Notes under the pieces: generated by a model
Told to the model about the DNA's origin: nothing
The model's database searches: none
Seen by the model: the letters and a program-made list of their open reading frames with translations, nothing else
NCBI RefSeq assembly: GCF_026586805.1
Contig: NZ_JAPFHA010000022.1
Coordinates: forward strand, 1 to 64,000
DNA: 64,000 nucleotides
Origin: Niveibacterium sp. 24ML
Lineage (GTDB): Bacteria > Pseudomonadota > Gammaproteobacteria > Burkholderiales > Rhodocyclaceae
Direction of reading: 5' to 3'
Shown here: in pieces, positions 35,095 through 46,105 of the stretch
How the letters are laid out: each line of letters begins with the position of its first letter
Position numbering within the stretch: the stretch's first letter is position 1
Translations under genes and position numbers: made by a program

Positions 35095-36003
35095 ATGCCC
35101 CCTAGCCTCGCCGGAAAACTCGTAGTCGCCATATCGTCCCGCGCGCTCTTCGATCTGGAGTCGGAGAACGCGGTCTTCGAAGGGGGCAACGACAAGGCCT
35201 ATCGTGCCCTGCAACTAGAGCGCCTGGACAACCCGCCACCGATCGGCGTTGCGTTTCCACTCGTGCAGAAGCTTCTTCGGCTCAACACAGCAGCGGTGCA
35301 GCCCGTCGAGGTGGTCATCGCCTCGCGCAATGATCCGGTCAGTGGCTTGCGGGTGTTCCGCGCCGCCAAACACTATGGGCTTGCGATCGAGCGCGGCATC
35401 TTCACCCGCGGGCGCTCGCCGCATCGGTACCTGGCGCCGCTCAACGCGTCGCTGTTTCTCTCGGCCAATCCGCAGGACGTGCGGGCCGCCTTGCTGGCTG
35501 GGCACCCGGCGGCGCAGGTCTACCCCGCGTCCGCAGCCGATGCAGCCCGCAATCCGGACGAAATCCGCATCGCATTCGACGGTGATGCCGTGCTGTTCAG
35601 CGATCAGGCAGAACGGGTGTTCAAGGGCGAGAGTCTTGAACGCTTCGTCGAGCACGAACTCATCCGCATTCACGAGCCCTTGCCGCCCGGCCCCTTCAAG
35701 CCCTTCCTCGCGGCGTTGCACGCGCTGCAATCACGGGACGTCGACGACACGGTGCGTATCCGCACCGCACTGGTCACCGCCCGCAGCGCCCCGGCACATG
35801 AGCGCGCGATCCGCACCCTGCTCCACTGGGGCATTGAAGTCGATGAAGCCTGCTTTCTCGGTGGCTTGCCCAAGGGCCCCTTCCTAAAAGAGTTCGAGCC
35901 GGATTTCTTCTTCGACGACCAGGCAGGTCATTGCGAGGGCGCCGTGGGTGCCGGGCCGACTGGGCAGGTGTTGTACGGCATCGCCAACGAGGCGAATGCC
36001 TGA
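35095..36003 (+). CDS. 5'-nucleotidase of the cytosolic type
   Basis: A protein of 302 residues from ATG 35095. It matches the bacterial 5'-nucleotidase family: LVVAISSRALFDLESENAVF (catalytic start), [61 protein letters not shown] (HAD-like Asp in DGDAV) and LLHWGIEVDEACFLGGLPKG. It hydrolyses nucleoside monophosphates to nucleosides in the cytosol. It is usually a housekeeping enzyme and I see no evidence that it belongs to the conflict genes around it. Confidence 0.9.
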   Translation: MPPSLAGKLVVAISSRALFDLESENAVFEGGNDKAYRALQLERLDNPPPIGVAFPLVQKLLRLNTAAVQPVEVVIASRNDPVSGLRVFRAAKHYGLAIERGIFTRGRSPHRYLAPLNASLFLSANPQDVRAALLAGHPAAQVYPASAADAARNPDEIRIAFDGDAVLFSDQAERVFKGESLERFVEHELIRIHEPLPPGPFKPFLAALHALQSRDVDDTVRIRTALVTARSAPAHERAIRTLLHWGIEVDEACFLGGLPKGPFLKEFEPDFFFDDQAGHCEGAVGAGPTGQVLYGIANEANA

Positions 36004-36178
36004 TCAAGCATTCACCTGAAGTACGTCCGACGCGGCCGTAGCTTCGTGCATGCCGCGCAATCTGATGCCTCCTTCCCGCTCCGTCGCAGACGCGTTGTGC
36101 GCATCGGGCAGAGATGGCCAAGCGGCCGGAAAATTGCGCAGATCAAGACGCGCCCAAAAGAAGAAACGGCCGCCGGAG

Positions 36179-36961
36179 TCAGAGCCCTTCGACGTCAATG
36201 CCATGCTCGGCAAGCCAGGCCCGGCGCTGCGCGTAGTCGGGCATGGCACGCTCGACGCGCAGCCAGAATGCCGGGGTGTGGTGCGGCTCGTGCAGGTGGG
36301 CCATCTCGTGCACCACCACGTATTCGGCGATACGGGCTGGCAGCAAGATCGTCTTCCAGTGGAAGTACAGCCAGTCGCCCTTGCCGCAAGAACCCCACCT
36401 GAACCCGAGGTCTTGCACCTTCACGCCGGCCGGTGCCACCTCCATGCGTGAGCGGTAGTCGGCCACCCTGGCCGATAGCCATACCCGTGCGCGCTCGCCA
36501 TACCAGCGGATGAAGTGCTCGCGCGCAGCGGGCAAGGCGTCCAGGCGCAGGCAGAAACGGCCCGCGGCCAGCTTCAGCGGCACGTCCTGGTCATCCAATC
36601 GCTTCAAGCGATAGCTGCGCCCCAGGTACAGGAAGCCCTCGCCACTCACAAAGGTCTTGCGCGGCACCTCGCGCTGCAGCCGATCCTTCTCTGCCAGCTT
36701 GGTGTAGATCCAGAAGCGTTTTTCCAGCACAAAGGTGCGCAGCGCGGCCTCGCCCACTTCGGGCGGCGCCGACAAGACCAGTTCGCCGTCGCGCTCCACG
36801 GTGATCTGCATCGTCTTGCGCCGTGCGCTGTGCCGCACGTTGAAGCGCAGTTCGTCCACCGTGAGTTCCTGCAACTTCAGCCCGTCGCGCATCAGCTCAT
36901 GGGAGCCCCCCGCCGTGGGGGTGAGCAGCGATCTTGGGGCGGCGCGGCGATCGCTGCTCAC
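36179..36961 (-). CDS. YgjP-like zinc metallopeptidase (SprT/DUF45 type)
   Basis: A protein of 260 residues from GTG 36961, which overlaps the hsdR stop (GTGA). ATG 36892 is the alternative and gives the more usual 237 residues. The zinc motif is HEMAHLHEPHH (H218, E219, H222, third ligand H228). FRWGSCGKGDWLYFHW just before it is typical of the YgjP/DUF45 family. These genes are often the last in type I restriction operons. The role there is not established. Confidence 0.87.
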   Translation of the reverse strand: MSSDRRAAPRSLLTPTAGGSHELMRDGLKLQELTVDELRFNVRHSARRKTMQITVERDGELVLSAPPEVGEAALRTFVLEKRFWIYTKLAEKDRLQREVPRKTFVSGEGFLYLGRSYRLKRLDDQDVPLKLAAGRFCLRLDALPAAREHFIRWYGERARVWLSARVADYRSRMEVAPAGVKVQDLGFRWGSCGKGDWLYFHWKTILLPARIAEYVVVHEMAHLHEPHHTPAFWLRVERAMPDYAQRRAWLAEHGIDVEGL

Positions 36962-39900
36962 ACCTGCACCAGCTTGTCGTGATTGGCACGCGCCTGCTCC
37001 ATCAACCTGTCGGCAAGCACCCCCGCCCGATCGGCATCCACCAGGGGCGGCCTCAGGCGCATCAAGTGCTCGAACAGCACGCCATCACGCAGGTTCTCCT
37101 GGTCCGGCAGCTTGTTCGGGCTCCAGATCCTTGGATTGCCTTTGAGTTCCTGCGACAGCAGCTCCACCAACTCCACCGTCACATCCTTCAGGCGCAAGAG
37201 TTCAGCGGCGCTTGGCGTCTGGCCCGCACAGGCCACGTCGAGCACCGTGCGCAGGAACGGGGCGCAATGCTCGGGCAAGTCGCCCGGCGCATCGGCACTT
37301 GCCGCCTGCCCGGCGCGCAACTCGTCGATGAGCTTCTGCAGCTGCGCAACCACCTCGTCCCACTGCTCGCCCAAAGTTTTCAGGATCTCGTTCAGCCGCT
37401 CCGAGAGCTTGCGGTACAGCACCGGGTCTTCGTCGGTGTGTTTGCGGATGTGCGAGCGAATCGCGTGTTCCATCTCGGATGCCTTCGCGCGGTCGTTTGC
37501 GGCACGCGCCACGTGCGTCTCGAACTCGGCGTCGGTCAGCTGGATCGGCGGAATCTTCGGGTCGATGCCCAGCGAAATCACATGGTCGTCGATCCGCTTG
37601 CGCACCTTGGCGCCAACATCCTTGCCCAGAATCGGCGTGTCCTTGTAGCGGTTGCGTGCGCGGGCGTAGATGTAGGCCAGCCGCTTCGCGTCGCCCGAGT
37701 AAGGCAGGCCCTCGGGGCGCGGCAGCACGGTATCCAGCGACGCCAGGAAGGCCTTGAGTTTCACAGCGAATTCCGCGCGCAGCCGCTCGCTGCCCAGCGC
37801 TTCGATGCAGGCCTCGGTGTCGTCCAGCGAATCGATGCCCTGCTTGCGAAACAGGTCCACCACGCGCAGGTGCCGGTCGCGCAGCACCGGCACCTCGTCC
37901 TTCAGACTGGCCAGCGCGCCTTTCACGTCCTCATCGGCATAGGCGGCCAAGGCCTCCTTCAAGTGCTGCGCCACGCCGTAGTAGTCCACCACGATGCCGC
38001 AGCGCTTGCCGAAGCCGGTGCGGTTCACCCGCGCAATCGCCTGCAGCAGCTCGGCTTCGCGGATCGGCCGGTCGAGGTACATCACGCCCTCGATCGGCGC
38101 GTCAAAGCCGGTCAGCAGCATCGACTTCACCACCAGGAAGGCCAGCGGGTCGGTCTTCTCGGGCTTGGCATGGAACAAGGGCTTCTTGAAGCGCTTGATC
38201 AGCTGCTCGTGCGCCGCGCCGTCTGTCCATGGCTTCCAGCCCGGGTCATCGTTGTTGCTGCCCGAAATGATGGGCGCAAACTCAATGCGTGAGAGCGTGT
38301 CGCGGTAGCGCCAGGCCTGCACCACCGCCTGCACCTTCGGCGGCCGCTGGCACAGCGCCTCGTCGTCCAGCGCCTTGTCTTCGGGCGGAAGCGCCTGCGC
38401 CTCGGCCAGCAGTTCGTCACGCGCCAGTTTCAGGGCCGCGAAGTAGCGCGTCGCCGCCAGGCGGCTGTAGGCCACCACCTGCGCCTTGTAGCCGTTGGGC
38501 AGGATGTTGGTGACGTAGTGGCGCAGCATGTCGCGCGCCTTGTCGGCGATCAGCGCCGGGGCGTCGAAGATGTGGCCCTTGGTGGCGTACTTCTGCTTGA
38601 TCGCCTCCAGTTCCTCCGGCGTGTGCTGGCGGAACAAGTCCTCGAACAGCTCGTCGAGGCTGGCGCCGTCCTTGATCGCGCCGGTGGCCGTGCGGCCCTC
38701 GTAGAGCACCGGCACCGTGGCACCGTCGGCCTCGGCTTCCTTGATCGTGTAGCGGTCGATGAACTCGCCGAAGATTTCGTGGGTGCGCTTCTTCTCACCC
38801 ATGATGATCGGCGTGCCGGTAAAGCCAATACGCGCGCAGTTGGGCAGGCCCGCCAGCAGGCTGGCGTGCAGGTCGCCCGCCTGGGTGCGGTGCGCCTCGT
38901 CCACCAGCACCAGGATGCTGTCGTCCTCGTTCAGCACCTCGAACTTCTCGTCGGCTTTGTCGCCTTTGCCGTAGGTGGCTTTGGGTTCTTCCACCTTCGG
39001 CAAGTCGTCCGACTTCAGCGGCGCATCGCCCGCGCTGTCCGGGTCGCGGTATTTCTGGATCGTGGCGAACACCAGCCCCGGCCCCTTGCGCCGCGCCAGC
39101 GCCTTCACGCCTCGGGTGCTATCGGCCACTTCCACCACCTCGCCGGTCAGCGTGGCCGTCACCGATAACTGGCCCTGCAAGTCCTTGCGGTCGGTGACCA
39201 CGATCACCTTGAAGCGCCGCAGCTGTGCATCGGCGCGCATCTTGCGCACCAGGAACACCATGGTCAGGCTTTTGCCCGAGCCTTGGGTGTGCCAGATGAT
39301 GCCGCCGCGCTGGTCGCTCTCGCCATGCTGCAGGCGGGTCTGGCCGCGCTTGAGGCGGGCAATCGCCCGGCTCACCGCGCGGTATTGCTGGTAGCGGCAC
39401 ACCGTCTTGATGGTTTGCCCGCCCGCCTGCATGAACAACATGAAGTGCTGCACCACATCCAGCAAATGCGCCGGGGCCAGCAGCCCGGCAATCAAACGCT
39501 CCTGTTCGGAAAGCGCCGTTTTGCCCAGCGCCTGCGCCACCTCGGTCTCCGAGCCGGTGCCATCCGGGCCCACCACCGTTTTCCACTGGGCGTAGTGCTC
39601 GAAGGCTGCCCCCACGCAGCCCACGCGCGCCTCGTCGAAGCTGGTGGCCACCAGCAACTGGTTGGTGGCGAACAGCGCCTCGTTGCCTTCGTTCTCGTCC
39701 ACCTCGAAGGCGGCCTTGCGCTGATTGCTGTAGCGGCGCAACTGGTCCACCGCATCGGCCAGCGGCTCGGGGATCGACGGGCTCTTGCACTCCACCACCA
39801 CCAGCGGCATGCCATTCACCAGCAGCACCAAATCCGGCACGATGAACTGCTTGGCGCTGTTGAAACCGGGCGGGCAATCCACGCGGTACTGGTTGATCAC

Positions 39901-40290
39901 CGTGAAGCGGTTGTTCACGGGGTTGTCCCAGTCGATGTATCGGATCGTCTGGCCGCGCCCGCCGTCCCAGCCGGGCAGGCCCTCCACCGTGAGGCCGCCA
40001 ATCAGCAAGGCGGTGGCCTGCTCGTTGGCCTCCATCAGCTTGTGCGTGCCCAGGCGGGTGATGGCCGCCACCGCTTCGGCCAGCCGTGCATCGTCCAGCC
40101 AGGGGGCGCCGTCTGGCCCGGGGTTCAGCGCGCGCAGTTGGGCGCGCAAGGCCGCTTCCTGGATCACCTCGGTAAAGCCGGTGCGCCCGCTGACGGCGGG
40201 CTGGTCGAGGCTGCCTTCGATGTGCGCCCAACCCAGCGCCTTCAACTGGGCCACGAAGGGCTTTTCAACGTCGTCGAGTTCCCAGCCCAT
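36958..40290 (-). CDS. hsdR: Type I restriction enzyme, R subunit
   Basis: A protein of 1110 residues. The nuclease domain is N-terminal, with D153 (VPDLVLL) and E167-C-K169 (VVVECKSPS). Motor motifs: Walker A QGSGKS at 336-341, DEAH box at 464-467, then GFTGTPI and a helicase C-lobe ending QAIARVNRTG. C-terminal helices bind the methylase. The enzyme translocates DNA and cuts unmethylated sites at a distance. The start overlaps the yhcG-like stop by one base (TGATG). Length and order are typical. Confidence 0.95.
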   Translation of the reverse strand: MGWELDDVEKPFVAQLKALGWAHIEGSLDQPAVSGRTGFTEVIQEAALRAQLRALNPGPDGAPWLDDARLAEAVAAITRLGTHKLMEANEQATALLIGGLTVEGLPGWDGGRGQTIRYIDWDNPVNNRFTVINQYRVDCPPGFNSAKQFIVPDLVLLVNGMPLVVVECKSPSIPEPLADAVDQLRRYSNQRKAAFEVDENEGNEALFATNQLLVATSFDEARVGCVGAAFEHYAQWKTVVGPDGTGSETEVAQALGKTALSEQERLIAGLLAPAHLLDVVQHFMLFMQAGGQTIKTVCRYQQYRAVSRAIARLKRGQTRLQHGESDQRGGIIWHTQGSGKSLTMVFLVRKMRADAQLRRFKVIVVTDRKDLQGQLSVTATLTGEVVEVADSTRGVKALARRKGPGLVFATIQKYRDPDSAGDAPLKSDDLPKVEEPKATYGKGDKADEKFEVLNEDDSILVLVDEAHRTQAGDLHASLLAGLPNCARIGFTGTPIIMGEKKRTHEIFGEFIDRYTIKEAEADGATVPVLYEGRTATGAIKDGASLDELFEDLFRQHTPEELEAIKQKYATKGHIFDAPALIADKARDMLRHYVTNILPNGYKAQVVAYSRLAATRYFAALKLARDELLAEAQALPPEDKALDDEALCQRPPKVQAVVQAWRYRDTLSRIEFAPIISGSNNDDPGWKPWTDGAAHEQLIKRFKKPLFHAKPEKTDPLAFLVVKSMLLTGFDAPIEGVMYLDRPIREAELLQAIARVNRTGFGKRCGIVVDYYGVAQHLKEALAAYADEDVKGALASLKDEVPVLRDRHLRVVDLFRKQGIDSLDDTEACIEALGSERLRAEFAVKLKAFLASLDTVLPRPEGLPYSGDAKRLAYIYARARNRYKDTPILGKDVGAKVRKRIDDHVISLGIDPKIPPIQLTDAEFETHVARAANDRAKASEMEHAIRSHIRKHTDEDPVLYRKLSERLNEILKTLGEQWDEVVAQLQKLIDELRAGQAASADAPGDLPEHCAPFLRTVLDVACAGQTPSAAELLRLKDVTVELVELLSQELKGNPRIWSPNKLPDQENLRDGVLFEHLMRLRPPLVDADRAGVLADRLMEQARANHDKLVQV

Positions 40291-41351
40291 CAGTCGTCCT
40301 CTCCGCTACCGTCGTCGGGCAGCGCGCCCAGTTCCCGCTCAATCTGCTCAATGCTCGGCAGGCCGGTTTGCAGATCGGCCGGCAGCGATTCCAGCAGCTT
40401 GTATTCGGCAATGCCCATCGGCTGGCTGGTGTCGCCCAGCGCGTACTCGGCCACCACCTTGTTCTTGCTCTTGCACAGCAGCAGGCCAATGGTGGGGCCG
40501 TCGTGTGCGCTCTTCACCTGCCGGTCCACCGCAGTGAGGTAGAAGCCCAGTTGCCCCAGGTGCTCTGGCTTGAACTTGTCGGCCTTCAGTTCAATCACCA
40601 CGTAGCAGCGCAGTTTCAGGTGATAGAACAGCAGGTCGATGAAGAAGTCATCGCCGCCCACCTCCAGGTGCACTTGCCGGCCCACAAAGGCAAAGCCGGC
40701 GCCGAGCTCCAGCAAGAACTGGGTGATGTGCTGCACCAGCGCAGCCTCGATCTCACGCTCGTGAGCCTCATTCCCAAGGCGCAAGAAATCGAACAGGTAC
40801 GGGTCTTTGAGCGACTGCTGCGCGAGGTCGGTGTCCGGGGCCGGCAGGCGCTCGGTAAAGTTCGTCACCGCCTGGCCTTCGCGCTCCACCTGCCGGGTTT
40901 CGATCTGCATTTCCAGAACCGCGCGCGACCAGCCATGCGCCACCGCCCGTTGGGCGTAAAGCAAACGCTGCGGCGTGGCTTTGAGCTTGCTGAGCAGCAC
41001 CAGGTTATGGCCCCAGGGCAATTGTCCAACAGCCTGTTGGAGAATTGCCTCATCCGGCCAGGCCTCGGCAAAGGCGCGCATGTACATCAGGTTGGCGCGC
41101 GAAAAACCCTTCATGTCAGGGAAGGCGCTGCGCAAATCCTGCGCCAGCCGCTCGATCACCTTGGCACCCCAACCCTCGCGGCGCTGCCGCTCCAGAATGT
41201 CCCGCCCGATCTGCCAGTACAGCGCCACCAGCTCGCGGTTCACCGCCAACGCGGCGCGCTGCTGGGCACTGTGGATGCGGGTTTTCAGCGCCGCCAGCCA
41301 GTCGGCATAACCGCTGGGGGGCGGGGTCAGCGAGACGGGGCGCTCGGTCAT
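40290..41351 (-). CDS. YhcG-like PD-(D/E)XK nuclease (DUF1016)
   Basis: A protein of 353 residues. The N-terminal DUF1016_N region holds YWQIGRDILERQRREGWGAK and GFSRANLMYMRAFAEAW. The C-terminal PD-(D/E)XK domain holds FFIDLLFYH (D239) and VVIELK (E254, K256). Such proteins are often encoded inside type I restriction loci, as here between hsdS and hsdR, with overlaps at both ends. The biological role is not settled. Confidence 0.9.
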   Translation of the reverse strand: MTERPVSLTPPPSGYADWLAALKTRIHSAQQRAALAVNRELVALYWQIGRDILERQRREGWGAKVIERLAQDLRSAFPDMKGFSRANLMYMRAFAEAWPDEAILQQAVGQLPWGHNLVLLSKLKATPQRLLYAQRAVAHGWSRAVLEMQIETRQVEREGQAVTNFTERLPAPDTDLAQQSLKDPYLFDFLRLGNEAHEREIEAALVQHITQFLLELGAGFAFVGRQVHLEVGGDDFFIDLLFYHLKLRCYVVIELKADKFKPEHLGQLGFYLTAVDRQVKSAHDGPTIGLLLCKSKNKVVAEYALGDTSQPMGIAEYKLLESLPADLQTGLPSIEQIERELGALPDDGSGEDD

Positions 41352-42664
41352 GGCGCGGCACCTTCCAGCAGGGGTGTGACGCGGACGCGGCCGGTGAGGA
41401 GGTCGTCCATAAGAGCGGCTTTTTGCTGCCGCAATTTCTCACGGGTAGCACACTCCCCAAACATTCGGGCATTGATATTCGCCGCTATGGTCGCAATGCC
41501 GCGCTGCTCTTCTCTAATTGGTACTGCGATGCTCACAGCGTTCAGCTTCGTACGGTTGATCGTATTGAGCCCTGAACTGGTTGCAGCCTCTGTTCTCCAA
41601 TATGCCCGCACGAATTCAGAGTTCATCCAGAGCAATGAAAAGTTGTTGTTCAGGCGTCTTGGCCTCAGTCGAAACAGGTGGTTTTGAAATAGGAATCCAG
41701 AAACGTCTTGATCAGCCATCGCGCAGCGGCCAATTTCGTCGGTACTGGCGTGACCTTCGACCACCAACAGGTCGCCGGGCCTCAATGACTTTTCTGTCGC
41801 CTCCGCATCGGATGCTTCGAGATAGGCAATATCGTCGAGCTTTAGGGCGGCCCGGTGAACGTTGGCGACGCGCAAATAGGGACGTGGCCTGATCCGAGGC
41901 ACACGATGCTGGCCCAGGGTAATTCCAGCATCGACAATGAACTCAGCTCCAACGCTGGAAACATCCCACTCCTTCGGAATCCACCCCAGCGGCGACTGTT
42001 TGTAGAGATGCGGGGCTTCGGCTTGGGGCGGGCGCAGTTCGCCGTTGGCGTCGATGCCGCGCGTCAGCAGATCGTGCAGCAGGCCCTGCTTTACGGCCTT
42101 GAGCTTGGCAATGATCGCCTCGGTTTCGTGGATGGCGGTGTCGAGGGTGTCGAGAACTTGGGCGATCTGGCGTTGTTCAGCCGGATGCGGCAACGGGACA
42201 ACATGTGCTCGTACGGCAGCCCCACTAATGTTGGCTTGTGTGGTCTGACCTGAGTGCTTGAGCCACTCAGCCCGAATGTGGTCAAGATGGTGGTAAAGGT
42301 AGTCGGAATCGCAGGCAAAGGGAGGAATCAAGGCGCACAGCGCTTGGTTCGCAGCCATCTCCACGGCGGTAATCTTTGTAAGTCCGATCGTTCCATACAT
42401 CGATACCAAGATGGTGCCGGCCGGATACCTCTTGGCAGCCGTCTCCTTCAGAGCAGCATCGGAAATCGCCAACTCGCAACCGTCAATGAATTTCTTGCCA
42501 GCACGCGTGAGGTCCTCCGTCTTGGCGAACGGAAGGCCTCCATACTCACGGTAATACCTCGGACTACCAGACGTCGGCGTCCCTCCACTCGTGATGCGGA
42601 AGGAGATCTGTTCGAGCGACCGAGAAGCCCAGTCGTGCGGGTATTCGACGCACACGTCAGACAT
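41348..42664 (-). CDS. hsdS: Type I restriction specificity subunit
   Basis: A protein of 438 residues with two target-recognition domains, each followed by a conserved helical spacer. The first half ends [20 protein letters not shown], the second ends [20 protein letters not shown]. The two domains choose the halves of the bipartite DNA target. The start lies eight bases inside hsdM, and the end overlaps the next start (ATGA). The domain sequences look distinct, so the target should be asymmetric. Confidence 0.93.
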   Translation of the reverse strand: MSDVCVEYPHDWASRSLEQISFRITSGGTPTSGSPRYYREYGGLPFAKTEDLTRAGKKFIDGCELAISDAALKETAAKRYPAGTILVSMYGTIGLTKITAVEMAANQALCALIPPFACDSDYLYHHLDHIRAEWLKHSGQTTQANISGAAVRAHVVPLPHPAEQRQIAQVLDTLDTAIHETEAIIAKLKAVKQGLLHDLLTRGIDANGELRPPQAEAPHLYKQSPLGWIPKEWDVSSVGAEFIVDAGITLGQHRVPRIRPRPYLRVANVHRAALKLDDIAYLEASDAEATEKSLRPGDLLVVEGHASTDEIGRCAMADQDVSGFLFQNHLFRLRPRRLNNNFSLLWMNSEFVRAYWRTEAATSSGLNTINRTKLNAVSIAVPIREEQRGIATIAANINARMFGECATREKLRQQKAALMDDLLTGRVRVTPLLEGAAP

Positions 42665-45176
42665 ACCCCAGCCCCTTCAAAAACCCCTGCAGCGCCTTCG
42701 CTGCTTCATCCCGCTTGCCCTCGATCTCGGTCAGCGTGACGCGGTACTTGTCCCACCAGTTCTCGAACGCGGCCACGATCTGCTTGCGCTGGGCGGCGAT
42801 GTAGCGCTCGACGATGGCCTGCATGTCGTGGTGCAGGATGGTCAGTAGCAAGTCGGCCGCGGCTTGCGGTGTGAGGCCGCCGACGGCCGCATCGATGTGC
42901 TGCTTGAAGCTGTCGTGCCGGGCCTTGAGTTGCTTTTTGACGGTGGCGAGGTCTTTCTTCCAGGCCTTGAGCTGGGCTTCATCGACGGCGGTTTCATCGT
43001 CGGCGCCTTCCTCTGCGGCGGCGTCACCCTCTTCGCCTTCGGCATCGGCCGGCGTGGCGGCCTTGATCTGGCTATCGAGTTCGGCCTTCTTCGCTTCGAG
43101 TTCGGTAATGGCGTCAACGAAATCGCTCATCAGGAATCTGACGAGCTTGTGCTCCAGCGGGCTTTCTTTGCTGGCTTTGTCTTCCAGCGCGGTGACGATG
43201 CTGATGCGCCAGGCATCGGCCACGCCCTTGGCGCCGCGCGCCATGAGGGTGAGGAAGTCGTACTTGGTCTGGTACCAGAAGCCGGCGACGATGCCGCGCA
43301 CCTGGAAGGGGTCGAGCAGGCCGATGGCCTCCAGGCTTTGGCTGAAGCTGGCGAGTAGATCATTGCGCAGCGCAACGAGGCTGGCGGCACCGTCGTTGCC
43401 CGCCTGCATCTGCCCGGCGAGCGCGGTGATGCGGGGGCTGTGCGCTTGCCACCAGTGCTCGAAGGCTTCGCTGATGGCCGCTTCCTTGGCCACCAGACCG
43501 GCGTTGCCTTCGATGGCGGGCTTGAGGGCCTGGCGCTGGGTGAGCGCGGGCTTGAAGTCGAAGTACTTGCGCGTGGGGTCGTTCGGGCGCGCGGTGAGCA
43601 GGTCGAGCGGGTTGAGGCCGTGGGCGGCGAACAAGGGCGCCTTGGCGTCGACCTCGGCCTTGGGCACGCCGCCCACCAGGTGGGCGCGCACGTCGTGCGG
43701 CTCGGGCGGCGGGGCGTTGTCGGCGTAGCGGCGGATGTTGAGGTTGTAGCCGTTCTCTTTGAGCGTGGCGTTATCCACGATGGCCGAAAAGCCGGGGATG
43801 GCGCGGAAGTCGTCGAAGGTGGTGACGATCTTTTCGATGTGCTCGGGCAGCAGGTGGTTCTGCGCGCGGCCTTCGAAGAATTCGCGGTCGGCGTTGATGA
43901 ACAACACCTTGCCCTGGCGCTCGGCGGGCTTGCCGCTGACGCGGTGGGCGCCGTTCTGCACCTGTTGGCGCAGCACCAGAATGCAGGCGGGGATGCCGGT
44001 GCCGTAGAACAGGTTGGGCGCCACGCCGATGACGGCTTCGAGCAGGTCGGATTCGATGATGCCGGCGCGGATGGCTTTTTCTTCACCGCCGCGGAACAGC
44101 ACGCCGTGCGGCATGACGGTGGCGACCATGCCGCCATCGCGCGTAACGGCGAGCATGTGCTGCAGGAACATCAGGTCGGCCTTCTTGGCACCCAGCGGCA
44201 CCTGGCCGTAGGGGAAGCGCTCGGCCTCGAACTTGGGCTTCCAGGCGGGCGTGCCGTCGGCGTTCTTTTCGGTGTTGCCCCAGTTGATCGAGAACGGCGG
44301 ATTGGTGAGCACGCGGTCGAAGTGCAGCAGCTCGCCGCCTTCAACATGCCGGGGTTCGGCGAGGGTGTCGTCGTTCTGCAGGTTGGCGGTGGTGATGCCG
44401 TGCAGCAGCATGTTCATCTTGGCGATGGACCACACGGTGCCGTTGAATTCTTGCCCGAAGAGGTTGGCTTTGCGGCCGTCTTCGCCGTGTTCGTCGATGT
44501 ATTCCTTGGCGGCGATCAGCATGCCGCCGGAGCCGCAGCAGGGGTCGTAAATGTCGTGCTTGAGCGCGGGCTTGATCAGCCGCACCATCATCCGCACCAC
44601 CGAGCGGGGCGTGTAGAACTCGCCGCCCTTCTTGCCGGCCGAATCCGCGAATTCGCCGATCAGGTATTCGTAGGCGGCGCCGAGCAGATCGGGGAATTCG
44701 AAATCCTCGTTGCGCAGGCGGTAGGTGGCGAAATGCGTGATGAGCTGGCGCAGCTTGATGTCGGGGATCTTGCTCTGGCCCACCTGCTTGGTGAAGTTGA
44801 TGTGCGCCACCACGCCATCGAGCGCGGCGTTGTTTTCTTCCAGCCCGCTGATCGCTTTGTTCAGCCAGTCGCCCACGTTGCGGTGGGCATCGTTGAGCAG
44901 GGTTTCGTAGCGCGACTGCGGCGGCACCCAGAAGGTGCCTTCCTTCTTGTACCAGCGGGTGTTGTCGGCCGACGCACGCGCCTCGGCTTCAGTCTTGCCG
45001 CCTTCCATTTCGAGGAGGACCACTTCCTCGCGCCGCTGCTCGAACACGTCGGAACAGCGCTTGAGGAACAACATGCCGAAGATGTATTCCTTGAACTCGG
45101 AGGCATCCATCTTGCCGCGCAAGATGTCGGCGGCTTTGAAGAGGTGGCGTTCGAGCTGTGGCAGGGTCAGGGGCAT
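42657..45176 (-). CDS. hsdM: Type I DNA methylase, M subunit
   Basis: A protein of 839 residues from ATG 45176 ([20 protein letters not shown]). The SAM-binding motif is DPCCGSGG at 211-218. The catalytic motif is NPPF at 292-295, typical of N6-adenine methylation. The C-terminal about 350 residues exceed the classic HsdM length. They include an acidic linker ([20 protein letters not shown]) and coiled coil, as in the larger HsdM group. It is the first gene of the operon. No clear -10/-35 was identified. Confidence 0.94.
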   Translation of the reverse strand: MPLTLPQLERHLFKAADILRGKMDASEFKEYIFGMLFLKRCSDVFEQRREEVVLLEMEGGKTEAEARASADNTRWYKKEGTFWVPPQSRYETLLNDAHRNVGDWLNKAISGLEENNAALDGVVAHINFTKQVGQSKIPDIKLRQLITHFATYRLRNEDFEFPDLLGAAYEYLIGEFADSAGKKGGEFYTPRSVVRMMVRLIKPALKHDIYDPCCGSGGMLIAAKEYIDEHGEDGRKANLFGQEFNGTVWSIAKMNMLLHGITTANLQNDDTLAEPRHVEGGELLHFDRVLTNPPFSINWGNTEKNADGTPAWKPKFEAERFPYGQVPLGAKKADLMFLQHMLAVTRDGGMVATVMPHGVLFRGGEEKAIRAGIIESDLLEAVIGVAPNLFYGTGIPACILVLRQQVQNGAHRVSGKPAERQGKVLFINADREFFEGRAQNHLLPEHIEKIVTTFDDFRAIPGFSAIVDNATLKENGYNLNIRRYADNAPPPEPHDVRAHLVGGVPKAEVDAKAPLFAAHGLNPLDLLTARPNDPTRKYFDFKPALTQRQALKPAIEGNAGLVAKEAAISEAFEHWWQAHSPRITALAGQMQAGNDGAASLVALRNDLLASFSQSLEAIGLLDPFQVRGIVAGFWYQTKYDFLTLMARGAKGVADAWRISIVTALEDKASKESPLEHKLVRFLMSDFVDAITELEAKKAELDSQIKAATPADAEGEEGDAAAEEGADDETAVDEAQLKAWKKDLATVKKQLKARHDSFKQHIDAAVGGLTPQAAADLLLTILHHDMQAIVERYIAAQRKQIVAAFENWWDKYRVTLTEIEGKRDEAAKALQGFLKGLGYV

Positions 45177-46105
45177 TTCGGGAATCCACGCAATTGCGGT
45201 TGTTCTGTCGTGCGCAGCGGCATCGGCCCTGCGTTTGATTTGTGATGTGCTTCCGACGGCTCGATCACGCGGCCAGAAGTGCGATGCGGCGGCGTTCGCG
45301 CGCCAAAAGGCTGTCGTCACAGTAGCCGGGAGCACTGTACGCGACGCGCCAGCAGGCTTCAAATCGCGCGAGCTGGCCCTTGATCGGCATCACCCGGGTC
45401 GGAATGCGCGCCAGACCGACGGCGAGGCCCGCGCCGTCAACGGCCGCAAGGCCCTGCCCTGATTGGTTCCTTCACAGGCAGACCGATTCTCGCGCCTGCA
45501 AGGCTCGCCAGATGAGCCACATGGGGGTGCCACGGCGCCCTCCTCCACCGATACGGCCCCGCCACGAGAGGCCAGCCGGGGATGCCAAACCGGGCCGGAT
45601 TTCGCGCGACTCGTACCCCATTTATTTCGCGCACAGTAACGGGGGGAGTGATGGAAGATTTTGCGGATCAGACACGCTAAACAACGCGGACATCAACGGC
45701 GCACTGTGGGGGTGATCGGCACGGCCAGCGCCGTGATGGCACCAGCGGCCAGAAGCATCCACAGCGAACGGGGATATCTCTGTGCACAAAGCTGTGGATA
45801 AGGCACCGAGGCCCTTAACTGCAGGGCGGCAAACGCGCTGCCCGAATTTGCAGCACAAATGCTGATACGCGAGAGCCCAGTCGGCGTGGGGACGGAATCC
45901 GCAGCACACCGCATCCTGATCGGGCTCATTCCACGAGCCACCCGTAACGGCAGAATCACGCTTCGATCCAGAAGTGCCGGGAAAACCGCCTGGCCGCACG
46001 CCCGCCTTTGATCGTGAGATGGCGCGCAATGACCTGCAGCGCTTCGCCAAGCGCGCCGATTTCGCGTGGCGTGCGTTTCCTCCCCAACTCTTAAGGAGTG
46101 CAGTT
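45177..46105. other. Intergenic region between hsdM and sbcD
   Basis: Two promoters must diverge from here. No open frame is convincing. It contains copy 2 of the dispersed repeat (45609-45697). I see no operator of the 19-bp type. Confidence 0.6.
45609..45697. repeat. Dispersed repeat, copy 2
   Basis: It matches 30767-30852: CCCCATTT, ACAGTAACGGGGGGAGTG, then partial identity ending AACGCGG. The two copies differ by several substitutions and are therefore old. Confidence 0.6.
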
